Assembly (NCBI GenBank): GCA_964247055.1
Contig: OZ176053.1
Coordinates: 12,958,001-13,022,000, forward strand
Source of the DNA: Paragordius varius
Taxonomy: Eukaryota > Nematomorpha
Length of the DNA: 64,000 nucleotides
Direction of reading: 5' to 3'
Below the pieces are notes generated by a model. The model was not told where the DNA came from. It searched no databases and was given only the letters and a program-made list of their open reading frames with translations. This document shows, piece by piece, positions 13,794 to 23,776 of this stretch. Every line of letters starts with the position of its first letter. Positions within the stretch are counted from its first letter, which is position 1. Made by a program: the position numbers and the translations under genes.

Positions 13794-14070
13794 ATATAAA
13801 TATCTAAACGAATAATATTATATTAGTTCATTATGAATATAAATCGTCCAAAAAGATTCTGAATTGAAGAATTTAACCTATACAAAATATGAAAAGGTCA
13901 TTTTATCCTAGTCATAAATCGAATTTGAATAAATCAGTGGTTAATATAGAAAATAACCTCATTCAAAAATAATCATACAAATATTATAATACATAAAATT
14001 TAAATGTTTATAATATAAAATTAAGGTCATTATAAAGTATATAAACTCAAATTTTTTACACAAAAAAGAA
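13794..14070. other. Harbinger central region between divergent remnants
   Basis: 277 bp separates the backs of the two gene remnants. This is where the transposase N-terminal two-thirds and a shared divergent promoter would be expected, but it is far too short for them. I see only AT-rich sequence without long open frames that fit the family. An internal deletion is the simplest explanation. Confidence 0.6.
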
Positions 14071-14516
14071 ATGACGGAAGAAAATGATATAATTGTGGAC
14101 ATTCTCGAAAAAAATCCAATATTTAACAAAAGTAATACAATCTCAATAAAAAAACAAAGAAATAAAGTATACAAAAAAATACAAGTCGAAATTGAAAATA
14201 TGAATGACAAATATATAAACATATCCCAAATCAAAAAAAATCAACAACATGAAATCACAAATCTGAGTAAAGATCGATATTTGAAATCTGGAATGGAAAC
14301 AATTTTAAAAACCTGGGAAATTAAATTGCAATTTTAATTTTTGATACAGGAAAACCTATATTTGAAAAAATACAGGATCAAATCAGACACGAAGGAATCA
14401 AAACCGAGTATTTGTTTATATAATTTTGAAAAGGTAAAAAAGAATTCACCAAGGAACTGATATCACTGCAAATTGAGCTAACAAAGCTCAAAATAGAAAA
14501 GAAAAATTTTTTTTAA
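14071..14516 (+). pseudogene. Harbinger Myb/SANT-like accessory protein, frameshifted
   Basis: The first frame, 14071-14337, encodes 88 residues starting MTEENDIIVDILEKNPIF. It has the layout of the trihelix or Myb_DNA-bind_5 type domain: acidic helix 1 (residues 3-14), NPIFNK (15-20), a basic helix KKQRNKVYKKI (27-37) where the family usually has Trp near Y34, then a third helix ending QIKKN. After its stop, another frame (about 14430-14516) reads FTKELISLQIELTKLKIEKK. This is a charged leucine-rich coiled coil of the kind that ends these proteins. The two parts lie in different frames, so the gene is broken. Such proteins bind Harbinger ends and carry the transposase into the nucleus. The domain call rests on pattern only. 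Confidence 0.65.
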
Positions 14517-14814
14517 TAATATAACATATAATATTAATAATATATTGATATGTTTATATTTATTCAAAAATACATATATCTTAATATTTTTATAAAATAG
14601 TGAAAAAAAATAGTTTAAAATGTTGCCATTTACCAGCTTAAAAAAAACCAGTAGGTACTAGGTAAAATTTGTAAATAGACAATTTTTATTCAATGATATT
14701 TGTCAGTAAATACTGGTAAACATAGTACGTACTGGATAGTAAAAGCAATAATTTTTTTATTCAATACATAGCTAGTATATACTGGAAAAAACCTACGTTT
14801 TAGTATATACTAGC
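14517..14814. repeat. Harbinger right subterminal region with TACTGG palindromes
   Basis: An AT-only run (about 14517-14620) is followed by a cluster of related motifs: CCAGTAGGTACTAGG near 14651, AATACTGGTAA near 14707, AGTACGTACTGG near 14724, CTAGTATATACTGG near 14771 and AGTATATACTAG near 14802. They share TACTGG or AGTAnnTACT, and several are palindromic. Iterated subterminal motifs of this kind are typical transposase-binding arrays in DNA transposons. Binding is inferred, not shown. Confidence 0.7.
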
Positions 14815-14831
14815 TTTTATTCAGCAGGCCC
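14815..14831 (-). repeat. Harbinger right terminal inverted repeat
   Basis: TTTTATTCAGCAGGCCC is the exact reverse complement of 13183-13199. It is followed at once by the second AAT (14832-14834). Confidence 0.9.
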
Positions 14832-17480
14832 AATGTATAAAAAATTATTTTCTTTACCGGCGAATAATATCCGATTTTTAAGGACAAAGTTTAACTTGCT
14901 TATTGTCGTATGTTAAATTATACATTAAGTATCGCTCTAAAAATCAGATATTAAAGAGTTTGTCAAACTATCTCTATATTTTGATGTAGTCTTACTAAGA
15001 GAATCTATAAAAAATAATTTTGTTCACCGGCAATATCCGATTTTTAAGGACAAAGTTTAACTTGAGTATTGATACGACTAGTTTTATACATTAAATTTTA
15101 AAGTATCGTTGTAAAAATCGGATATGAAAGAGTTTGTCTAACTATCTCTATATTTTCATGTAGTCTTACTAAGAGAATGTAAAAAAAATAATTTTGTTCA
15201 CTGGTGACTAATATCCGATTTTTAAGGACAAAGTTTAACTTGAGTATTGATGCGATTAGTTTTATACATTAATTTTAAAAGTATCGTTGTAAAAATCGGA
15301 TATGAAAGAGTTTGTCAAACTATCTCTATTTTTTGATGTAGTCCTACTAAGAGAATGTATAAAAAATTATTTTTTTACCGGCGACTAATATCCGATTTTT
15401 AAGGACAAAGTTTAACTTGCTTATTGTCGTACACTAAATTATAAATTAATTTTTAAAGTATCGCTCTAAAAATCAGATATTAAAGAGTTTGTCAAACTAT
15501 CTCTATATTTTGATGTAGTCTTACTAAGAAAATGTATAAAAAATAATTTTGTTCACCGGTGACCAATATCCGATTTTTAAGGACAAAGTTTAACTTGCGT
15601 ATTGATACGACTAGTTTTATACATTAATTTTAAAGTATCGTTGTAAAAATCGGATATGAAAGAGTTTGTCAAACTATCTCTATATTTTCATGTAGTCTTA
15701 CTAAGAGAATGTAAAAAAAATAATTTTGTTCACCGGTGACCAATATCCGATTTTTAAGGACAAAGTTTAACTTGAGTATTGATGCGATTAGTTTTATACA
15801 TTAATTTTAAAAGTATCGTTGTAAAAATCGGATATGAAAGAGTTTGTCAAACTATCTCTATTTTTTGATGTAGTCCTAGCAAGAGAATGTATAAAAAATT
15901 ATTTTTTTACCGGCGACTAATATCCGATTTTTAAGGACAAAGTTTAACTTGCTTATTGTCGTATGCTAAATTATACATTAATTTTTAAAGTATCGCTCTA
16001 AAAATCAGATATTAAAGAGTTTGTCAAACTATCTCTATATATTGATGTAGTCTTACTAAGAGAATGTATAAAAAATAATTTTGTTCACCGGTGACCAATA
16101 TCCGATTTTTAAGGACAAAGTTTAACTTGAGTATTACGACTAGTTTTATACATAAATTTTAAAAGTATCGTTGTAAAAATCGGATATGGAAGAGTTTGTC
16201 AAACTATCTCTATATTTTCATGTAGTCTTACTAAGAGAATGTAAAAAAAATAATTTTGTTCACCGGTGACAATATCCGATTTTTAAGGACAAAGTTTAAC
16301 TTGAGTAAATGACTAGTTTTATACATTAATTTTTAAAGTATCGCTGTAAAAATCAGATATTACAGAGTTTGTCAAACTATCTCTATATTTTGATATAGTC
16401 TTACTAAGAGAATGTATAAAAAATAATTTTGTTCACCGGTGACCAATATCGGATTTTTAAGGACAAAGTTTAACTTGAGTATTGATGCGATTAGTTTTAT
16501 ACATTATTTTAAAAGTATCGTTGTAAAAATCGCATATAAGAGTTTGTCAAACTATCTCTATATTTTGATGTAGTCCTTCTAAGAGAATGTATAAAAAATT
16601 ATTTTCTTTACCGGCGACTATTATCCGATTTTTAAGGACGAAGTTTAACTTGAGTATTGATGCGACTAGTTTTATACATTAATTTTTAAAGTATCGTTGT
16701 AAAAATCGCATATGAAAGAGTTTGTCAAACTATCTCTATATTTTGATGTAGTCCTACTTAGAGAAAATATAAAAAATAATTTTCTTTACCGGCAACCAAT
16801 ATTTGATTTTTAAGGAAAAAGTTTAACTTGAGTTGATGAGACTAGTTTTATACATTAATTTTTAAAGTATCGTTGTGATATGAAAGAGTTTGTCAAACTA
16901 TCTCTATATTTTGATGTAGTCTTACTAAGAGAATGTATAAAAAATAGTTTTGTTCACCGGTGACAATATCCGATTTTTAAGGACGAAGTTTAACTTGAGT
17001 ATTGATGCGACTAGTTTTATACATTAATTTTTAAAGTATCGTTGTAAAAATCGGATATGAAAGAGTTTGTCAAACAATCTCTATATTTTGATGTAGTCCT
17101 ACTAAGAGAAAATATAAAAAATAATTTTCTTTACCGGCAACCAATATCCGATTTTTAAGGACAAAGTTTACCTTGAGTATTGATGCGACTAGTTTTATAC
17201 ATTAATTTTTAAAGTATCGTTGTAAAAATCGCATATGAAAGAGTTTGTCAAACTATCTCTATATTTTGATGTAGTCCTACTTAGAGAAAATATAAAAAAT
17301 AATTTTCTTTACCGGCAACCAATATTTGATTTTTAAGGAAAAAGTTTAACTTGAGTTGATGAGACTAGTTTTATACATTAATTTTTAAAGTATCGTTGTG
17401 ATATGAAAGAGTTTGTCAAACTATCTCTATATTTTGATGTAGTCTTACTAAGAGAATGTATAAAAAATAGTTTTGTTCAC
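14832..17480 (+). repeat. 178-bp satellite array, plus orientation, proximal block
   Basis: This continues the left array after the Harbinger insertion, with about 15 monomers up to the orientation switch. Class A and B monomers alternate at first. A three-monomer period is visible: CTATTTTTTGATG recurs at 15326 and 15858, 532 bp apart. The stretch 16,261-16,560 (GTAAATGACTAG, then a TATTACAGAG monomer) also occurs at 11,790-12,060. No genes are present. Confidence 0.96.
16600..17480 (+). repeat. Three-monomer repeat next to the inversion point
   Basis: A distinctive segment with CTTAGAGAAAATATAAAAAA, CCGGCAACCAATATTTGATT, GGAAAAAGTTTAAC and a short GAGTTGATGAGACTAG middle occurs near 16,741-16,960 and again near 17,264-17,480, offset 523 bp. 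GTTGTGATATGAAAG marks a small deletion that removes most of the TAAAAATCGG arm. The second copy runs straight into the orientation switch. Confidence 0.8.
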
Positions 17481-17512
17481 AATAATTTTTTATACATTCT
17501 CTTAGTAAGACT
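17441..17512. repeat. Palindromic orientation-switch junction of the satellite
   Basis: The left arm ends TATAAAAAAT at 17468 and the right arm begins ATTTTTTATA at 17485, with the 16-nt spacer AGTTTTGTTCACAATA between. Outward from the spacer the arms pair perfectly through TACTAAGAGAATG / CATTCTCTTAGTA and the AGTCTTAC / GTAAGACT that follows. They continue with a single mismatch into the next tens of bases. The plus monomer stops at GTTCAC, just before the CCGGTG core, and the minus monomer starts inside AATTATTTT. About ten bases of a regular monomer border are missing. It could be a real inversion breakpoint or an assembly fold-back. Confidence 0.9.
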
Positions 17513-18589
17513 ACATCAAAATATAGAAATAGTTTAACAAACTCTTTCATATCCGATTTTTACAACGATACTTTAAAAATTAATGTATTAAACTAGTCGC
17601 ATCAATACTCAAATTAAACTTTGTCCTTAAAAATCGGATATTGGTCACCGGTGAACAAAATTATTTTTTATATATTCTCTTAGAAAGACTACATCAAAAT
17701 ATAGAGATAGTTTGACAAACTCTTTCATATCCGATTTTTACAACGATACTTTAAAAATTAATGTATAAAACTAGTCGTATCAATAAATCGCTTCAATACT
17801 CAAGTTAAACTTTGTCCTTAAAAATCGAATATTGGTCACCAGTGAACAAAATTATTTTTTATACATTCTCTTAGTAAGACTACATCAAAATATAGAGATA
17901 GTTTGACAAACTCTTTCATATCCGATTTTTACAACGATACTTTAAAAATTAATGTATTAAACTAGTCGCATCAATACTCATAAACTTTGTCCTTAAAAAT
18001 CGGATATTGGTCACCGGTAAACAAAATAATTTTTTATACATTCTCTTAGTAAGACTACATCAAAATATAGAGATAGTTTGACAAACTCTTTCATATCCGG
18101 TTTTTACAACGATACTTTAAAAATTAATGTATTAAACTAGTCGCATCAATACTCAAGTTAAACTTTGTCCTTAAAAATCGGATATTGGTCACCGGTGAAC
18201 AAAATTATTTTTTATACATTCTCTTAGCAAGACTACATCAAAATATAGAGATAGTTTGACAAACTCTTTTATATCCGATTTTTACAACGAAACTTTAAAA
18301 ATTAATGTATAAAAGTTGTCGCATCAATACTCAAGTTAAACTTTGTCCTTAAAAATCGAATATTGGTCACCGGTGAACAAAATTATTTTTTATACATTCT
18401 CTTAGTAAGACTACATCAAAATATAGAGATAGTTTGACAAACTCTTTCATATCCAACGATACTTTAAAAATTAATGTATTAAACTAGTCGCATCAATACT
18501 CAAATTAACTTTGTCCTTAAAAATCGGATATTGGTCACCGGTGAACAAAATTATTTTTTATATATTCTCTTAGCAAGACTAGGTCAAAA

Positions 18590-21500
18590 TATAGAGATAG
18601 TTTGACAAACTCTTTCATATCCGGTTTTTACAACGATACTTTAAAAATTAATGTATTAAACTAGTCGCATCAATACTCAAGTTAAACTTTGTCCTTAAAA
18701 ATCGGAATTTGGTCACCGGTGAACAAAACTATTTTTTATACATTCTCTTAGTAAGACTACATCATAATATAGAGATAGTTTGACAAACTCTTTCATATCC
18801 GATTTTTACAACGATACTTTAAAAATTAATGTGTTAAACTAGTCGCATCAATACTCAAGTTAAACTTTGTCCTTAAAAATCGGATATTGGTCACCGGTGA
18901 ACAAAATTATTTTTTATAAATTCTCTTAGTAAGACTACATCAAAATATAGAAATAGTTTGACAAACTCTTTCATATCCGATTTTTACAACAATCCTTTAA
19001 AAATTAATGTATTAAACTAGTCGCATCAATACTCAAATTAAACTTTGTCCTTAAAAATCGGATATTGGTCACCGGTGAACAAAATTATTTTTTATATATT
19101 CTCTTAGCAAGACTACATGAAAATATAGAGATAGTTTGACAAACTCTTTCATATCCGATTTTTACAACGATACTTTATAAATTAATGTATAAAACTAGTC
19201 GAATCAATAAGTCGCATCAATACTCTAGTTAAACTTTGTCCTTAAAAATCGGATATTGGTCACCGGTGAACAAAATAATTTTTTATACATTCTCTTAGTA
19301 AGACTACATCAAAATATAGAGATAGTTTGACAAACTCTTTCATATCCGATTTTTACAACGATACTTTAAAAATTATGGTATTAAACCAGTCGCATCAATA
19401 CTCAAGTTAAACTTTGTCCTTAAAAATCGGATATTGGTCACCGGTGAACAAAATAATTTTTTATACATTCTCTTAGTAAGACTACATCAAAATATAGAGA
19501 TAGTTTGACAAACTCTTTCATATCCAACGATACTTTAAAAATTAATGTATTAAACTAGTCGCATCAATACTCAAATTAACTTTGTCCTTAAAAATCGGAT
19601 ATTGGTCACCGGTGAACAAAATTATTTTTTATATATTCTCTTAGCAAGACTAGGTCAAAATATAGAGATAGTTTGACAAACTCTTTCATATCCGATTTTT
19701 ACAACGATACTTTAAAAATTAATGTATAAAACTAGTCGTATCAATAAATCGCTTCAATACTCAAGTTAAACTTTGTCCTTAAAAATCGAATATTGGTCAC
19801 CGGTGAACAAAATTATTTTTTATACATTCTCTTAGTAAGACTACATCAAAATATAGAGATAGTTTGACAAACTCTTTCATATCCGGTTTTTACAACGATA
19901 CTTTAAAAATTAATGTATTAAACTAGTCGCATCAATACTCAAGTTAAACTTTGTCCTTAAAAATCGGATATTGGTCACCAGTGAACAAAATTATTTTTTA
20001 TACATTCTCTTAGCAAGACTACATCAAAATATAGAGATAGTTTGACAAACTCTTTTATATCCGATTTTTACAACGAAACTTTAAAAATTAATGTATAAAA
20101 GTTGTCGCATCAATACTCAAGTTAAACTTTGTCCTTAAAAATCGAATATTGGTCACCGGTGAACAAAATTATTTTTTATACATTCTCTTAGTAAGACTAC
20201 ATCAAAATATAGAGATAGTTTGACAAACTCTTTCATATCCGGTTTTTACAACGATACTTTAAAAATTAATGTATTTAACTAGTCGCATCAATACTCAAGT
20301 TAAACTTTGTCCTTAAAAATCGGAATTTGGTCACCGGTGAACAAAACTATTTTTTATACATTCTCTTAGTAAGACTACATCATAATATAGAGATAGTTTG
20401 ACAAACTCTTTCATATCCGATTTTTACAACGATACTTTAAAAATTAATGTGTTAAACTAGTCGCATCAATACTCAAGTTAAACTTTGTCCTTAAAAATCG
20501 GATATTGGTCACCGGTGAACAAAATTATTTTTTATAAATTCTCTTAGTAAGACTACATCAAAATATAGAAATAGTTTGACAAACTCTTTCATATCCGATT
20601 TTTACAACAATACTTTAAAAATTAATGTATTAAACTAGTCGCATCAATACTCAAATTAAACTTTGTCCTTAAAAATCGGATATTGGTCACCGGTGAACAA
20701 AATTATTTTTTATATATTCTCTTAGCAAGACTACATGAAAATATAGAGATAGTTTGACAAACTCTTTCATATCCGATTTTTACAACGATACTTTATAAAT
20801 TAATGTATAAAACTAGTCGAATCAATAAGTCGCATCAATACTCTAGTTAAACTTTGTCCTTAAAAATCGGATATTGGTCACCGGTGAACAAAATAATTTT
20901 TTATACATTCTCTTAGTAAGACTACATCAAAATATAGAGATAGTTTGACAAACTCTTTCATATCCGATTTTTACAACGATACTTTAAAAATTATGGTATT
21001 AAACCAGTCGCATCAATACTCAAGTTAAACTTTGTCCTTAAAAATCGGATATTGGTCACCGGTGAACAAAATAATTTTTTATACATTCTCTTAGTAAGAC
21101 TACATCAAAATATAGAGATAGTTTGACAAACTCTTTCATATCCAACGATACTTTAAAAATTAATGTATTAAACTAGTCGCATCAATACTCAAATTAACTT
21201 TGTCCTTAAAAATCGGATATTGGTCACCGGTGAACAAAATTATTTTTTATATATTCTCTTAGCAAGACTAGGTCAAAATATAGAGATAGTTTGACAAACT
21301 CTTTCATATCCGATTTTTACAACGATACTTTAAAAATTAATGTATAAAACTAGTCGTATCAATAAATCGCTTCAATACTCAAGTTAAACTTTGTCCTTAA
21401 AAATCGAATATTGGTCACCGGTGAACAAAATTATTTTTTATACATTCTCTTAGTAAGACTACATCAAAATATAGAGATAGTTTGACAAACTCTTTCATAT

Positions 21501-21688
21501 CCGGTTTTTACAACGATACTTTAAAAATTAATGTATTAAACTAGTCGCATCAATACTCAAGTTAAACTTTGTCCTTAAAAATCGGATATTGGTCACCAGT
21601 GAACAAAATTATTTTTTATACATTCTCTTAGCAAGACTACATCAAAATATAGAGATAGTTTGACAAACTCTTTTATATCCGATTTTTA
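18590..21688 (-). repeat. Nine-monomer duplication, 1,618-bp spacing
   Basis: Positions of about 18,590-20,070 recur at about 20,208-21,688 with constant 1,618-bp spacing. Markers are ATATCCGG at 18619/20237 and 19881/21499, ATCCAACG at 19522/21140, and the CATCATAATATAG monomer. Few differences are visible. The copies end where ACGAAACTTT (first copy) meets ACGATACTTT (second copy). Confidence 0.85.
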
Positions 21689-22869
21689 CAACGATACTTT
21701 AAAAATTAATGTATTAAACTCGTCGCATCAATACTCAAGTTAAACTTTGTCCTTAAAAATCGGATATTGGTCACCGGTGAACAAAATTATTTTTTATACA
21801 TTCTCTTAGCAAGACTACATCAAAATATAGAGATAGTTTGACAAACTCTTTTATATCCGATTTTTACAACGATACTTTAAAAATTAATGTATTAAACTCG
21901 TCGCATCAATACTCAAGTTAAACTTTGTCCTTAAAAATCGGATATTGGTCACAGGTGAACAAATTTATTTTTTATATATTCTCTTAGCAAGACTACATCA
22001 AAATATAGAGATAGTTTGAAAAACTCTTTTATATCCGATTTTTACAACGAAACTTTAAAAATTAATGTATAGAAGTTGTCGCATCAATACTCAAATTAAA
22101 TTTTGTCCTTAAAAATGGGATATTGGTCACCGGTGAACAAAACTATTTTTTATACATTCTCTTAGTAAGACTACATCAAAATATAGAGATAGTTTGACAA
22201 ACTCTTTCATATCCGTTTTTACAACGATACTTTAAAAATTAATGTATAAAACTAGTCGCATCAATTCTCAAATTAAATTTTGTCCTTAAAAATGGGATAT
22301 TGGTCACCGGTGAACAAAACTATTTTTTATACATTCTCTTAGTAAGACTACATCATAATATAGAGATAGTTTGACAAACTCTTTTATATCCGATTTTTAC
22401 AACGATACTTTAAAAATTAATGTATTAAACTAGTCGCATCAATACTCAAATTAAATTTTGTCCTTAAAAATGGGATATTGGTCACAGGTGAACAAATTTA
22501 TTTTTTATATATTCTCTTAACAAGACTCCATCAAAATATAGAGATAGTTTGACAAACTCTTTTATATCCGATTTTTACAACGATACTTTAAAAATTAATG
22601 TATAAAACTAGTCGCATCAATACTCAAGTTAAACTTTGTCCTTAAAAATCGAATATTGGTCACCGGTGAACAAAATTATTTTTTTACATTCTCTTAGTAA
22701 GACTACATCAAAATATAGAGATAGTTTGAAAAACTCTTTCATATCCGATTTTTACAACGATACTTTAAAAATTAATGTGTTAAACTAGTCGCATCAATAC
22801 TCAAGTAAAACTTTGTCCTTAAAAATCGGATATTGGTCACCGGTGAACAAAACTATTTTTTATACATTC

Positions 22870-22877
22870 TCTTAGTA
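22870..22877. repeat. 8-bp target site duplication, left of hAT
   Basis: TCTTAGTA at 22870-22877 is repeated at 25007-25014. The uninterrupted satellite has CATTCTCTTAGTAAGACTAC, as at 27,136-27,155. Eight base pairs is the hAT superfamily target length. Confidence 0.93.
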
Positions 22878-22892
22878 TAATGTGACCAGATA
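22878..22892 (+). repeat. hAT left terminal inverted repeat
   Basis: TAATGTGACCAGATA pairs with 24992-25006 with one mismatch at base 4 (T versus A). Beyond it the two ends diverge. Confidence 0.88.
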
Positions 22893-22904
22893 TTTAGAAC
22901 CCTG

Positions 22905-22917
22905 GCGCAGTACAAAA
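22905..22917 (+). repeat. hAT left subterminal GCGCAGTAC motif
   Basis: GCGCAGTACAAAA. GCGCAGTAC recurs at 24934-24942 and GCAGTACAAAA at 24919-24929, both in direct orientation. A palindromic version lies at 24967-24979. These are likely transposase contact sites by analogy with hAT subterminal repeats. Confidence 0.6.
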
Positions 22918-23100
22918 TTAAAACATACTTTGCCTATTTTTTAACCGGATTTTCGGTGTTTTATATTAAATAATATTGTTCGTTACTATTTATAAGCTCA
23001 TTAGAATCAATTATATTAAATTTATAAAAAATTTAATATAAATGTATGTACATATAATTATATGTTCTATATATGGATATATAATAATACAAGTGTAAAT
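22918..23100. other. hAT internal AT-rich stretch
   Basis: Very AT-rich sequence with many TATAT and TTTAATAT runs (for example around 23,020-23,090). I see no open frame of note and no recognisable site. Confidence 0.5.
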
Positions 23101-23105
23101 CTCGT

Positions 23106-23155
23106 GCTGCTACGCAGCCCGAAGAAGTCCTTCGGACTGGGGGGGGGGGGGGGGG
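23106..23155. repeat. Twin GC hairpins followed by a G17 run
   Basis: GCTGC-TAC-GCAGC (23106-23118) and CCGAAG-AAGTC-CTTCGG (23119-23135) are adjacent perfect stem-loops. They are followed by 17 consecutive G residues (23139-23155). The block stands out as a GC island in an AT-rich element. The run length is prone to sequencing and assembly error. It may be a relic of another repeat captured by the hAT element; the origin is unknown. Confidence 0.75.
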
Positions 23156-23182
23156 CTATTTGAAAAAAGGGACAATAAAATG

Positions 23183-23198
23183 ATCCACATATGTGGAT
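23183..23198. repeat. 16-bp perfect palindrome in hAT
   Basis: ATCCACATATGTGGAT is fully self-complementary with no spacer and has CATATG at its centre. It could be a dimeric protein site or the remnant of a short inverted repeat. No other copy was noticed. Confidence 0.8.
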
Positions 23199-23384
23199 TA
23201 TTTCGAAACATTATTTATTAGCTATGATCTCATAGGAATTTCAAAACGTTGCATTCATACTAATATATTGTTTACTTGGGCGAAAAATAGATTCAAACAA
23301 TTACTTTTGAATTATTTTGGAAAAATGGCATTTTACGGGAGGAGCGGGTAAAAAAAGGGCCTTAATTAAAAACGCGAGCCGATT

Positions 23385-23776
23385 ATGTTTGGCGCAATCG
23401 AAAATAAGTTAACAAAAATCATATTTGAAATTGAATGGTCCAACACGTTTTCCAGAAAATTGGCTCAAAGACACGATTTTTGTGGACTTATGTTTTCAAA
23501 AAAAACGTTTTTTACACGGGGTGGGCCCGAACTGGGGGATCGATTCAAAAAAGAGCGAAGCTATTGTTGAGGCATTCATTAATGATTATATTTTTTCGAC
23601 ATTTGGATTCGAATGGATCTACCGGTTTCCCGAAAATAGATCACCAAGCCACTACTTTCCATTTTTATAAATATATACATTATAATGGTATGTTTGTTTT
23701 AAAAAAAGCTAATTGTCAAAAACAATATTATTACCAAATATATGATAATAAAAATAGAGGGAAACAATCTGGTTAA
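23385..23776 (+). other. Overlapping open frames inside hAT, unassigned
   Basis: Three plus-strand frames overlap here: 23385-23570 (61 residues), 23425-23670 (81) and 23435-23776 (113). The 81-residue frame contains FPENWLKDTIFVDLCF and GPNWGIDSKKSEAIVEAF. The region is less AT-rich than its surroundings and could be decayed coding sequence. I recognise no domain: no BED zinc finger, no catalytic DDE block and no hAT C-terminal dimerisation motif. All three may be chance frames. I do not call a gene. Confidence 0.3.

Larger units (their letters stand above)
13183..14831. mobile_element. PIF/Harbinger DNA transposon, degenerate, 1,649 bp
   Basis: The ends form a perfect 17-bp terminal inverted repeat, GGGCCTGCTGAATAAAA, bordered by a 3-bp AAT duplication, and removing the insert restores a normal monomer. 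Two divergent coding remnants identify the family. The minus strand has a transposase C-terminus with the second Asp and the Glu of the DDE triad. The plus strand has a Myb/SANT-like accessory protein, the usual Harbinger partner that helps the transposase reach DNA. Autonomous relatives are usually larger. Most of the transposase, including the first Asp, is missing and the Myb gene is frameshifted, so the copy is non-autonomous. The clean termini suggest the insertion is much younger than the satellite. Confidence 0.93.
17481..22877 (-). repeat. 178-bp satellite array, minus orientation, block 1
   Basis: About 30 monomers read as the reverse complement of the left-arm consensus, starting with a truncated copy. 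They are more uniform than the left arm, and the left-arm class B motif (GTCGTATGCTAAAT, here ATTTAGCATACGAC) was not seen. New variants appear: CATATCCGG, CATATCCAACG (with the TTTTTA tract lost), and 191-bp monomers carrying a 13-bp internal repeat. The block ends at the left target duplication of the hAT element. No genes. Confidence 0.96.

Noticed and set aside
13959-14234. 91-residue minus-strand frame, hydrophobic
   Set aside because: It lies opposite the Myb-like remnant. Its Phe/Ile/Leu-rich translation is what an A-rich coding strand gives when read in reverse, so it is a shadow frame.
13183-14831. Two MITEs instead of one Harbinger element
   Set aside because: The 17-bp ends pair with each other, one AAT duplication frames the whole insert, and both gene remnants fit one Harbinger.
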